Source of the DNA: Pseudomonadota bacterium
Lineage (GTDB): Bacteria > Myxococcota_A > Polyangia > Fen-1088
DNA: 22,602 nt
Assembly (NCBI GenBank): GCA_023438785.1
Contig: JAEXQJ010000219.1
Coordinates: 1 to 22,602 of the forward strand
Direction of reading: 5' to 3'
In this document: positions 15,398-21,816 of the stretch, piece by piece
Position numbering within the stretch: position 1 is the first letter of the stretch
Layout: each line of letters starts with the position of its first letter
Position numbers and translations under genes: made by a program
Notes under the pieces: model-generated
The model's input: the letters and a program-made list of their open reading frames with translations, nothing else
Database searches by the model: none
Told to the model about the DNA's origin: nothing

Positions 15398-15577
15398 TCA
15401 GTTCCCGCTGCTCTCGGCCTCGTGCGCCTGGCGGTCGCGGCCGCGCGGAGTCGCACCTTCTCTCGGGGCGCGCTGCCCGAGGAACTGCTCGGTGCCGAAC
15501 TGGTCCTCCTGCTCGTCCTGGTCGGTGATGGCGTCGTTCCACTCCACGGAACCCGGGCGGATGTGCCGTAGCTGCAT
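15398..15577 (-). CDS. Small acidic/Gln-rich 59-residue protein of unknown function
   Basis: A 59-codon ORF from ATG at 15577 with a perfect AGGAGG five nt upstream, the best ribosome site in the window. The product starts MQLRHIRPGSVEWNDAITDQ, followed by a Gln/Asp/Glu-rich stretch (about 19-33) and a polar Arg/Glu-rich tail ending ESSGN. There is no signal peptide, membrane helix or cysteine. No family is recognised; the sequence looks largely disordered. The ribosome site and the absence of any overlapping gene argue that it is real, although short ORFs in GC-rich DNA need proof. It precedes the lipoprotein gene by 58 bp on the same strand and is divergent from proS (184 bp between starts). 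A longer in-frame form starting at 15691 has no ribosome site and was rejected. Confidence 0.6.
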   Translation of the reverse strand: MQLRHIRPGSVEWNDAITDQDEQEDQFGTEQFLGQRAPREGATPRGRDRQAHEAESSGN

Positions 15578-15582
15578 CGTTC

Positions 15583-15588
15583 CCTCCT
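15583..15588 (-). promoter_or_regulatory. Perfect Shine-Dalgarno of the 59-aa ORF
   Basis: CCTCCT on the plus strand reads AGGAGG on the minus strand and ends 5 nt before the ATG at 15577. It decides the start of this small gene. Confidence 0.75.
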
Positions 15589-15629
15589 GCCTCGTGGGCC
15601 GCTTGCCGGCCGTCCCTCGTTCGGAGCTC

Positions 15630-15657
15630 GCTAAGCCAAGCCAACGCCAACCGCAAC
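15630..15657. repeat. Short degenerate hexamer repeat in the proS divergent region
   Basis: The plus strand shows consecutive variants of the unit GCCAAC (GCTAAG, CCAAG, CCAAC, GCCAAC, CGCAAC) over 28 bp. It lies in the 184-bp region between the 59-aa ORF and proS. It may be a simple slippage product or a binding-site cluster; nothing else is recognisable in this region apart from the -10-like box TATGTT at 15742-15747. Confidence 0.3.
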
Positions 15658-15761
15658 GGCCCAAGTTTCGCAAATCCCGGCGCCAGAGCAAGGCGACAAA
15701 TCGAGCTTGGGAAAGGGGCGGCTCACCTTCGCCCAGCCGCCTATGTTATGAACCCTCCGCC

Positions 15762-17489
15762 ATGCGACTGACCAAGAGTCTGATCCCGACGCTGAAAGAG
15801 GCCCCTGCCGAGGCCGAGGTTCCCTCCCACATCCTGATGGTGCGGGGCGGCTATCTGCGCAAGGTGGCCGCGGGCGTGTACTCGTTTTTGCCCTTGGGAT
15901 GGCGCGTGGTTCAGAAGATCCAGCGCATCATCCGCGAGGAGATGAACCGCTCCGGGGCCCAGGAGGTCTTCCTGCCGGCCGTCATCCCCGCCGAGCTGTG
16001 GCAAGAGTCGGGGCGCTGGGATTACTACGGCGATCAGCTCCTGCGCTTCAAGGACCGCAAGGGCGCGGACTTCGTCATCGGACCCACGCACGAGGAGGTC
16101 ATCGTCGATCTGGTCCGCCACGACGTGCGCAGCTACCGCCAGTTGCCGCTCAACCTGTACCAGATTCAGACCAAGTTCCGGGACGAGCTGCGCGCCCGGG
16201 CCGGCCTCATGCGTGGCCGCGAGTTCATCATGAAAGACGCGTACTCGTTCCACGTGTCCGCCGAGGACGCCATGCGCGAGTACAAGGTCATGTACGACAC
16301 GTACACCCGCATCTTCAACAGGTGCGGTTTGGCTTTTCGCGCGGTGGAGGCGGACACGGGGGCCATCGGTGGTTCCCAGTCGCACGAATTCCAGGTGCTC
16401 ACCGAGACCGGCGAAGATGCCATCTTGGCCTGCGACAAATGCGATTACGCGGCCAACGTGGAGGAGGCGCACGCTCGTCCCATCGCCGCGCCCGCGGGCA
16501 CGCCGGGTGCCGTGCCCGCCGTCGAGAAGGTGACCACGCCGGGCAAGCGAACCATCGAGGAGGTCACGGCCTTCCTCGGAGTGCAGCCGCGGGATGTGGT
16601 CAAGACGCTCATCTACTTGGCGGACGGGAAGCCGGTGGCGGTGCTGGTGCGCGGGGATCGGGCAGCCAACGACATCAAGGTCAAGCGGGCGCTCGGCTGC
16701 CGCGACCTGGTTCTGGCGGCGGACAAGGCCGTGGAGGAAGCCACGGGCGCGCCGGTTGGGTTCGCGGGTCCGGTGGGGCTCAAGATCCCGGTCTATTGCG
16801 ACAACGAGGTCTGCGCGCTGCCCTCCTTCGTGTGTGGCGGCAACGCGGCCGACCTGCACCTGCGCAACGTGGTCTCCGCGCGTGACTTCGCCCCCACCCA
16901 GTGTGGCGACTTCCGCCAGGCCGCGGTGGGCGATGCGTGCCCGCGCTGCGAGGGCGGCCATTTCACCGGCTATCGCGGCGTCGAGGTGGGGCAGGTCTTC
17001 TTCCTGGGCACCAAGTACTCCGCGCCCATGAAGTGCAGTTTTCTCGACGCTGACGGCAAGGAGAAGCCCATGGTCATGGGGTGCTACGGCATCGGCGTGA
17101 CCCGCATCGCCGCCTCGGCCATCGAGCAGAACCACGATGCGGACGGCATCATGTGGCCGGTTCCCATCGCGCCCTTCGAGGTGAACCTGGTCTCCCTGCA
17201 GGCGGGCGATGCCCAGGTCGCCGCGGTGGCCGATCGCCTCTACGACGAGCTGCAGAAGGCGGGCATCGAGGTGCTGTTCGACGACCGCGACGAGCGGCCG
17301 GGCGTGAAGTTCAAGGACGCGGACCTCATCGGCATGCCCTACCGGGTGGCGGTCGGGAAGAAGGGCGTGGCCGAGGGCGTGGTCGAGGTCAAGGCGCGAC
17401 GCTCGCCCGAGGTGCAGAAGGTGAAGATCGAAGAGGTCGTCCGCGTGCTCGCCGAGAAGGTGCAGGCCGAGCGTAGGGGCGCGCAGTGA
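15762..17489 (+). CDS. proS: Prolyl-tRNA synthetase (bacterial type with editing domain)
   Basis: A 575-residue class II synthetase of the bacterial type. Motif 1 lies near 40-72 (LPLGWRVV...EVFLPAV), motif 2 at about 140-163 (RDELRARAGLMRGREFIMKD) and motif 3 at 440-448 (GCYGIGVTR). Between motifs 2 and 3 is the YbaK-like insertion (about 240-395), which removes mischarged alanine; the conserved editing Lys is K281 in DVVKTLIY. Cys pairs C224/C227 and C393/C396 flank the insertion, as in many relatives. The anticodon-binding domain occupies about 470-575. The enzyme charges tRNA-Pro in the cytosol. The start MRLTKSLIPT is the family's normal N-terminus, so a 90-residue in-frame extension was rejected. 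TATGTT at 15742-15747 ends 14 nt before the ATG, with no Shine-Dalgarno. The stop overlaps the pyrF start by 4 bp. Confidence 0.97.
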   Translation: MRLTKSLIPTLKEAPAEAEVPSHILMVRGGYLRKVAAGVYSFLPLGWRVVQKIQRIIREEMNRSGAQEVFLPAVIPAELWQESGRWDYYGDQLLRFKDRKGADFVIGPTHEEVIVDLVRHDVRSYRQLPLNLYQIQTKFRDELRARAGLMRGREFIMKDAYSFHVSAEDAMREYKVMYDTYTRIFNRCGLAFRAVEADTGAIGGSQSHEFQVLTETGEDAILACDKCDYAANVEEAHARPIAAPAGTPGAVPAVEKVTTPGKRTIEEVTAFLGVQPRDVVKTLIYLADGKPVAVLVRGDRAANDIKVKRALGCRDLVLAADKAVEEATGAPVGFAGPVGLKIPVYCDNEVCALPSFVCGGNAADLHLRNVVSARDFAPTQCGDFRQAAVGDACPRCEGGHFTGYRGVEVGQVFFLGTKYSAPMKCSFLDADGKEKPMVMGCYGIGVTRIAASAIEQNHDADGIMWPVPIAPFEVNLVSLQAGDAQVAAVADRLYDELQKAGIEVLFDDRDERPGVKFKDADLIGMPYRVAVGKKGVAEGVVEVKARRSPEVQKVKIEEVVRVLAEKVQAERRGAQ

Positions 17490-18205
17490 CCCGAGCCTCC
17501 ATTCCGGCCCGCGAACGCGTGATCGTGGCCCTCGACGTGCCCGATCTCGTGGCGCTCGAGCACTTCTTGGATGCCCTGGAAGGCCGGCCGCTTTTCTACA
17601 AAGTGGGCCTGGAGCTCTTCGTGGCCGAGGGCGTGCGTGCGCTGGAGGCGGTGCGGGCCCGTGGGGGCAAGATCTTCCTCGATCTCAAGCTGCACGACAT
17701 TCCCGAGACGGTGGCGCGTGCCGTGTCCTCGGCGCTGGGGCTCGGCGCCGAGTTGATGACCATCCACACGGCGGGCGGCGCGGCCATGATGAAGCGGGCG
17801 GTGGAGGCGGCGGCGAGCCGGGCCAAGCTGCTGGGCGTGACCGTGCTGACCAGTCTGGCCGAGGATGATCTGCGCGCCGACGGCATCGACGGGACCATGC
17901 GCGAGGCGGTGGTGCGCCGGGCCGAGTTGGCCCAGCGCTCGGGCGTGAACGGCGTGGTGTGTTCGCCTCAGGAAGTGGCAGACGTGCGCCGGGCCTGTCC
18001 ATCGTTGCTGTTGGTGGTGCCCGGCGTGCGGCCGGCCGGGGCGGCCTTGGGCGATCAGAAGCGAGTGGCCACACCCGCCTCGGCCATCGCGGCAGGCGCG
18101 GATTATCTGGGCGTGGGCCGGCCCATTCGCGACGCGGCCCGCCCGGCCGAGGCGTTTTCGGCCGTGGTGGCGGAAGTGGAAGCGGCCCTGGCCGTCGGGA
18201 ACTAG
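17486..18205 (+). CDS. pyrF: Orotidine 5'-phosphate decarboxylase
   Basis: A 239-residue single-domain enzyme that decarboxylates OMP to UMP, the last step of de novo pyrimidine synthesis. The active-site array D66-x-K68-x-x-D71 is intact in FLDLKLHDIPETV. D17 in VALDVPD and K39 in FYKVGLELF are in their expected places, and the phosphate-binding segment VPGVRP (178-183) and GADYLGVGRPI (with R212) are present. The GTG start overlaps the proS stop (GTGA), implying translational coupling. The next gene begins 1 bp after its stop. Linkage of pyrF to proS and a 23S methyltransferase suggests a growth-linked operon rather than a pyrimidine regulon. No other pyr gene is in the window. Confidence 0.95.
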   Translation: MTRASIPARERVIVALDVPDLVALEHFLDALEGRPLFYKVGLELFVAEGVRALEAVRARGGKIFLDLKLHDIPETVARAVSSALGLGAELMTIHTAGGAAMMKRAVEAAASRAKLLGVTVLTSLAEDDLRADGIDGTMREAVVRRAELAQRSGVNGVVCSPQEVADVRRACPSLLLVVPGVRPAGAALGDQKRVATPASAIAAGADYLGVGRPIRDAARPAEAFSAVVAEVEAALAVGN

Positions 18206-18206
18206 C

Positions 18207-18959
18207 GTGGAAGAACGTCCCGGCTCACGCGTGGTGTTCGGGGTTCGCCCCGTCGAGGAACTGTGCCGGGCTCGCGCCCGTGAGGTGGCCGTGGTCTATG
18301 TGGCCGACGGCTACCGCTCCAAGGAGATCGAAGCCGCCGTTGCCGCGGCCAAGGATCGGGGCATCACGGTGGAGTTTCGGCCGCGCGCCCTGGTCGCCGG
18401 TCTGGCGGGCGCCTCCGCCCACCAAGGCATCGTGGCCATCGCGGGCGAGTACCGCTATGCCCACATGGACGAGATGGTTGCCGCCGCCCAGTCCTCGGGC
18501 CAACCGCCGCTCTTCCTCATCCTCGACAGCATCACCGATCCGCAGAATCTGGGCGCCCTGGTGCGCAGCGCGGAGGTGCTGGGCGCCCATGGCGTGATCA
18601 TCCCCGACAAGCACGCGGCCCCCGTGACGGGGGCGGTGGTCAAGGCGTCGGCCGGTGCCTGCGAGCGCATGCGGATCTGTCGCGTGCACAACCTGCTGGG
18701 CACCATTGATTGGCTCGGCGAGCAGGGCATTCGCGTGTGGGGAGCGGCCGCCGAGCGCGGCGTACCCCTGGCCCAGGCCGATCTGCGCGGGCCCTCCGCC
18801 CTGGTGGTGGGCGCCGAGGGGCGCGGTCTACGCGAGGCGGTGGCGCGGCGGTGTGGCGGCATCGTCCAGATCCCGCAGCGTGGGCAGATCTCATCGCTCA
18901 ATGCCTCGGTGGCGGGCGCCATCCTGCTCTACGAGTCCGCGCGCCAGCGATCCGCGTAG
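18207..18959 (+). CDS. rlmB: 23S rRNA 2'-O-methyltransferase of the TrmH/SpoU family (RlmB-like)
   Basis: A 250-residue SPOUT-class enzyme. An N-terminal substrate-binding domain (about 8-80, starting VVFGVRPVEE) resembles the L30e-like domain of RlmB. The knotted catalytic domain has motif 1 with N114-L-G and R120 (DPQNLGALVRSAE), motif 2 VGAEGRGL at 201-208, and motif 3 IPQRGQISSLNAS at 222-234. RlmB methylates the 2'-OH of G2251 in the peptidyl-transferase P loop; whether this protein has exactly that site is inferred from the N-terminal domain and length. The GTG start lies 1 bp after the pyrF stop, so it is the third gene of the proS operon. No Shine-Dalgarno is visible, so coupling is likely. 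Confidence 0.88.
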   Translation: MEERPGSRVVFGVRPVEELCRARAREVAVVYVADGYRSKEIEAAVAAAKDRGITVEFRPRALVAGLAGASAHQGIVAIAGEYRYAHMDEMVAAAQSSGQPPLFLILDSITDPQNLGALVRSAEVLGAHGVIIPDKHAAPVTGAVVKASAGACERMRICRVHNLLGTIDWLGEQGIRVWGAAAERGVPLAQADLRGPSALVVGAEGRGLREAVARRCGGIVQIPQRGQISSLNASVAGAILLYESARQRSA

Positions 18960-19042
18960 GCCACACCGCGCTGGGCCCGGTCGGGCGTTTCGTGACGGCG
19001 AACGCGGTTAGGGGCAAGATCGACCGTCTCGGACGAAAGCTG

Positions 19043-19048
19043 AGGAGG
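19043..19048 (+). promoter_or_regulatory. Perfect Shine-Dalgarno that selects a TTG start
   Basis: AGGAGG lies 7 nt upstream of the TTG at 19056. No ATG or GTG is better placed, so the unusual TTG start of the GspF-like gene is credible. Confidence 0.75.
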
Positions 19049-19055
19049 CCGGAAC

Positions 19056-20123
19056 TTGGCTCATCAACTCACGGCGGCAGGTCGGGTGCGCCGGCAGGAC
19101 GGCGGCTCGTGCAGGGACTCGGCCCGGGTGGCCGGGCAGCTAGCGATTAAGCTGAAGGCCGGCCTGGCCGTCGGGCCGGCGCTGTACGCGCTTGCCGTCG
19201 AATGCAAGAGCCGCCCCATGGCCGAGGCGCTCAAGGCCGTGAGGGCGGGCCTGGACAAGGGACGGTCGCTCACCGCGTGCATGCGCGAGCAGCCCGCCTT
19301 CGACGAGATCTTTGTCCACATCCTGGGTGGCGGCGAGGCCCGGGGCCGTCTCCTGCCCGAGGCCCAGCGGGCGGCCGGTTACCTGACTACCTCGGCCCGC
19401 ATGGATGAGCTGTTCCGGGCGGCGGGGCCGCGACCCTTGCGGCTGGGCGGCGTGGCCTTGCTCGTCTACCTGGTTGCGGTGGGGCTGGCGGCGCCCTGGG
19501 TCGAGACGACCTTGCGCGCGGCGGGGCACACCCAGTGGTCGGCTCTGACCCACGCGAGCCTTCGTGCCGCCGAGGTCATCCGCGCCGTGCTCCCCTTCGT
19601 GCTGGCTGGGCTGGTCGTCGCCTGGGCAGCACAGCGGCAGCTCGGCCGTCGCCTCAAGGGCATCTTGTGGCGCGATAGGCTGCTGCTGCGGCTGCCGGTC
19701 CTGGGCGTGCTCAACCGGGCGCGGGCCGTGGCCGACTTCAACCGAGCCGCGGGCGCCCTGCTGACGGCCGGTGTGCCGCTGTTCGATGCCATGCAGGCGG
19801 CGGCGCGCGCCTCACGCAACCTGGTGGTTCGCGGGGCCGTGCTTCACGAGGCGGGCAGATTGGCGCAGGCGCGCGATGCGGCCAGCGTGCTGGTCGAGGG
19901 CGGCCTCGTGCCGCGCGGCGAGCTTAACGCCGTGCAGGCCGCGGAACGTCGAGGGGAGCTGGGCCCGGCGTTGTCCAAGCTGGCCGCCCAGCTCGATGCC
20001 GAGTTGGAACGTCGGGCGCGCAAGCTCAAGAGCCTGGTTCAGTCGGCCACGGTTTTGTTCTTGGGCCTGCTCATCGCGGCGGCCATGCTGGCCCTATACG
20101 TGCCCGTCTTCGTCGAGCACTGA
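19056..20123 (+). CDS. Orphan GspF/PilC-like (T2SF) inner-membrane protein
   Basis: A 355-residue protein with two T2SF-type repeats. The first runs from about 25 to 150 and the second from about 225 to 350. Both have the family features: an N-terminal helical bundle (VAGQLAIKLKAGLAVGPAL; FNRAAGALLTAGVPLFDAM), the G-x-L-x(4) turn (GGGEARGRLL; AAERRGELG) and a hydrophobic end. Membrane segments are at about 129-149, 176-192 and 328-350. GspF/PilC proteins are platform proteins of type II secretion or type IV pili and work with an ATPase, neither of which is encoded here. The first repeat is less regular than usual. The start is TTG, supported by AGGAGG. It lies 96 bp after rlmB and ends 1 bp from the convergent barrel gene. 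It could be a remnant, a scattered part of a pilus system, or part of another envelope machine. Confidence 0.8.
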   Translation: MAHQLTAAGRVRRQDGGSCRDSARVAGQLAIKLKAGLAVGPALYALAVECKSRPMAEALKAVRAGLDKGRSLTACMREQPAFDEIFVHILGGGEARGRLLPEAQRAAGYLTTSARMDELFRAAGPRPLRLGGVALLVYLVAVGLAAPWVETTLRAAGHTQWSALTHASLRAAEVIRAVLPFVLAGLVVAWAAQRQLGRRLKGILWRDRLLLRLPVLGVLNRARAVADFNRAAGALLTAGVPLFDAMQAAARASRNLVVRGAVLHEAGRLAQARDAASVLVEGGLVPRGELNAVQAAERRGELGPALSKLAAQLDAELERRARKLKSLVQSATVLFLGLLIAAAMLALYVPVFVEH

Positions 20124-20124
20124 C

Positions 20125-21816
20125 CTACCAGGCCAGGCGGTAGCCCACGTCGCCGATCAGTCCGCCCGCATCCCCGACGATCTCGTCGCCACCTGACATG
20201 CGGCTCAGCCCCAGGGCCAGATAGTGCACGCCGGCCACGAGCTGCGCGGAACGCATGAGCACACCCAACTCGGCGGACGCCTCGGCCGCCACTCCCAGGC
20301 CGTGCCCGTGAACGTCGGTCTGGAAGGAACGCAGGCGCGCGAAGTTGACCACCAGGCCCAGGCCGCCGCCCACGCCCATGATGAGGCGCCCTCGGCGTTG
20401 CCCGTAACGTGCCAGCGCGAGCAGCGGGACCTGCTCCAGGCTGACCTGGGAGGCGCCGAGCTCGTTGCTGGCCAGGATCTCCTGGTGCACGAGCCCGAGC
20501 GCCGCGCCGAAGGCCAGACCCTTGGGCCAGGGGCCGTGGTGGGCCAGGCCCTCGACGAGGAGGGCCGCACCGGGGAGCTGGTGCGGGTTCCAGAACACAC
20601 CCATGCGCGGGGTGAGCGTGTAGCGCGGGGCAGGGACCTGGGTCCACCAGGGGGGAATCTTGCGCGGCGGATACTGCAGCGGGATCTGCACGACGGTGTG
20701 GCCATGGTCCATCACGGCCTCGACCTCGACGGCCTGCTGACCTTGCAGGACGATGGGCGGGCGAACCAGGACCATGGCGCGCCCGTCCTCAGTCGATTGG
20801 ATCTGGGCTGGCGCCCCATCGACCAACACGGCCGCCGGGCCGGGATCCAGGCGATTGCCGAAGGCGTCTTGGGCCTCCAAAAACACGCGCACGCTCGCGT
20901 CGGGACTCGTGCTGAGGCGGGGTGCATCCGGCTCCAGGCTGATCTCCGCAGCGGGCGTGGGATGCAGGCCCGCGTCGGCGCCGGTGAGCGTCCCGGGCTC
21001 GCTCTCGACCTGCGCATCCAGATGAACGCTGCTGCGATCGAGGATCGCGGGCGCGCGAACGAGGAACGTCGCCTCGCCCGGCCCCCAGGCCAGAACCTGA
21101 GCCGGCTCAGACGAAGCGCTCAGCACGATTCGTCGGCCATCCACCAGGCGTCCCGTCGGCTCGACCGCGTAGACGTGCACCTCGGCCGCGTGTCCCGCGA
21201 GCATTCGGGTGGGCGCATCGATGAGCACGCGCGGCCCGGGCGGGATCTTGAGATCGAGGAGCTGCTCGCTGGCGCGGCCGTGCCGGTTGACCGAGCGAAC
21301 CTGCCCGAACTGGATGCCGGGCGGAACCACGACCGGGATGCGCACCATTCCGTCGGGGCCAGCCAACTCGGGGCCGAACTCCTTGTCGCCCACGATGATG
21401 GTGACCTGCGATCCCGGGTCGGTGCGGAAGGCAGGGCTGGCCGCTGCCCGCAGACGCACGCCCATCACGGCCCGCGCGACCCGCGGCTGGATGGCGAATT
21501 CGACCACCAGAATGGCCACCCGCGGGAACCGGTTGGTCGACAGCACGTAGCGGCCGGAGAAGCGCGCCGGTCCCTCGCGCACCAGGTCCTCGACGTGGCC
21601 CTCGCTGCACAGGATGCGCGGCATGGGCATCTCGCCTGATGGCGCATTGACCACGCGGATGCGCAGCTCGGTTTCGTCGTGGACTCCCAGGACAGGAGAG
21701 ACCTCGGCCAGGGACACCAGGACCGCCGGCTCGGGCTCGGACGGCGCAGAGCGAGCCGCCGCGGGAAGCAGCAGCGCAAGCAACAGGCTGCAGAAGCGCG
21801 CGGCTCGGGCCATCAT
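20125..21816 (-). CDS. Exported Ig-like plus C-terminal 8-strand beta-barrel protein, unknown function
   Basis: A 563-residue protein with a signal peptide (MMARAARFCSLLLALLLPAA, cleavage near ARS). Residues about 30-380 contain repeated beta-rich segments that look like Ig-type domains, for instance around ETELRIRVVN, HAAEVHVYAV and DASVRVFLEAQDAFGNRL; the last is the usual invasin/bacterial Ig pattern. Residues about 398-563 show eight alternating amphipathic strands with glycine-rich turns (MGVFWN, LAFGAALGLV, LLALARYG, LIMGVGGGLGLVV, GVAAEASAELGVL, LVAGVHYLALGL, IGDVGYRLAW). The protein ends in Trp, as outer-membrane barrels do. The likely arrangement is a barrel with a periplasmic or surface Ig arm. 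Its ATG overlaps the stop of the FecR-domain gene (ATGA), so the two are co-translated and probably work together. No family name is assigned. Confidence 0.8.
   Translation of the reverse strand: MMARAARFCSLLLALLLPAAARSAPSEPEPAVLVSLAEVSPVLGVHDETELRIRVVNAPSGEMPMPRILCSEGHVEDLVREGPARFSGRYVLSTNRFPRVAILVVEFAIQPRVARAVMGVRLRAAASPAFRTDPGSQVTIIVGDKEFGPELAGPDGMVRIPVVVPPGIQFGQVRSVNRHGRASEQLLDLKIPPGPRVLIDAPTRMLAGHAAEVHVYAVEPTGRLVDGRRIVLSASSEPAQVLAWGPGEATFLVRAPAILDRSSVHLDAQVESEPGTLTGADAGLHPTPAAEISLEPDAPRLSTSPDASVRVFLEAQDAFGNRLDPGPAAVLVDGAPAQIQSTEDGRAMVLVRPPIVLQGQQAVEVEAVMDHGHTVVQIPLQYPPRKIPPWWTQVPAPRYTLTPRMGVFWNPHQLPGAALLVEGLAHHGPWPKGLAFGAALGLVHQEILASNELGASQVSLEQVPLLALARYGQRRGRLIMGVGGGLGLVVNFARLRSFQTDVHGHGLGVAAEASAELGVLMRSAQLVAGVHYLALGLSRMSGGDEIVGDAGGLIGDVGYRLAW

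Noticed and set aside
15741..17135. A 464-codon ORF antisense to proS
   Set aside because: proS is certain on the plus strand; the antisense product has no recognisable domain and a His/Asp/Leu-rich shadow composition.
18975..18986. GCCCGGTCGGGC followed by GTTTCGT behind rlmB, a possible terminator
   Set aside because: The stem is only 4-5 bp with a 2-4 nt loop and the T-run is three bases, so it is too weak to call.
20224..21639. A 471-codon plus-strand ORF opposite the Ig/barrel gene
   Set aside because: The minus-strand protein has a signal peptide, Ig pattern and barrel strands; the plus ORF is Arg/His/Gly/Gln-rich noise.
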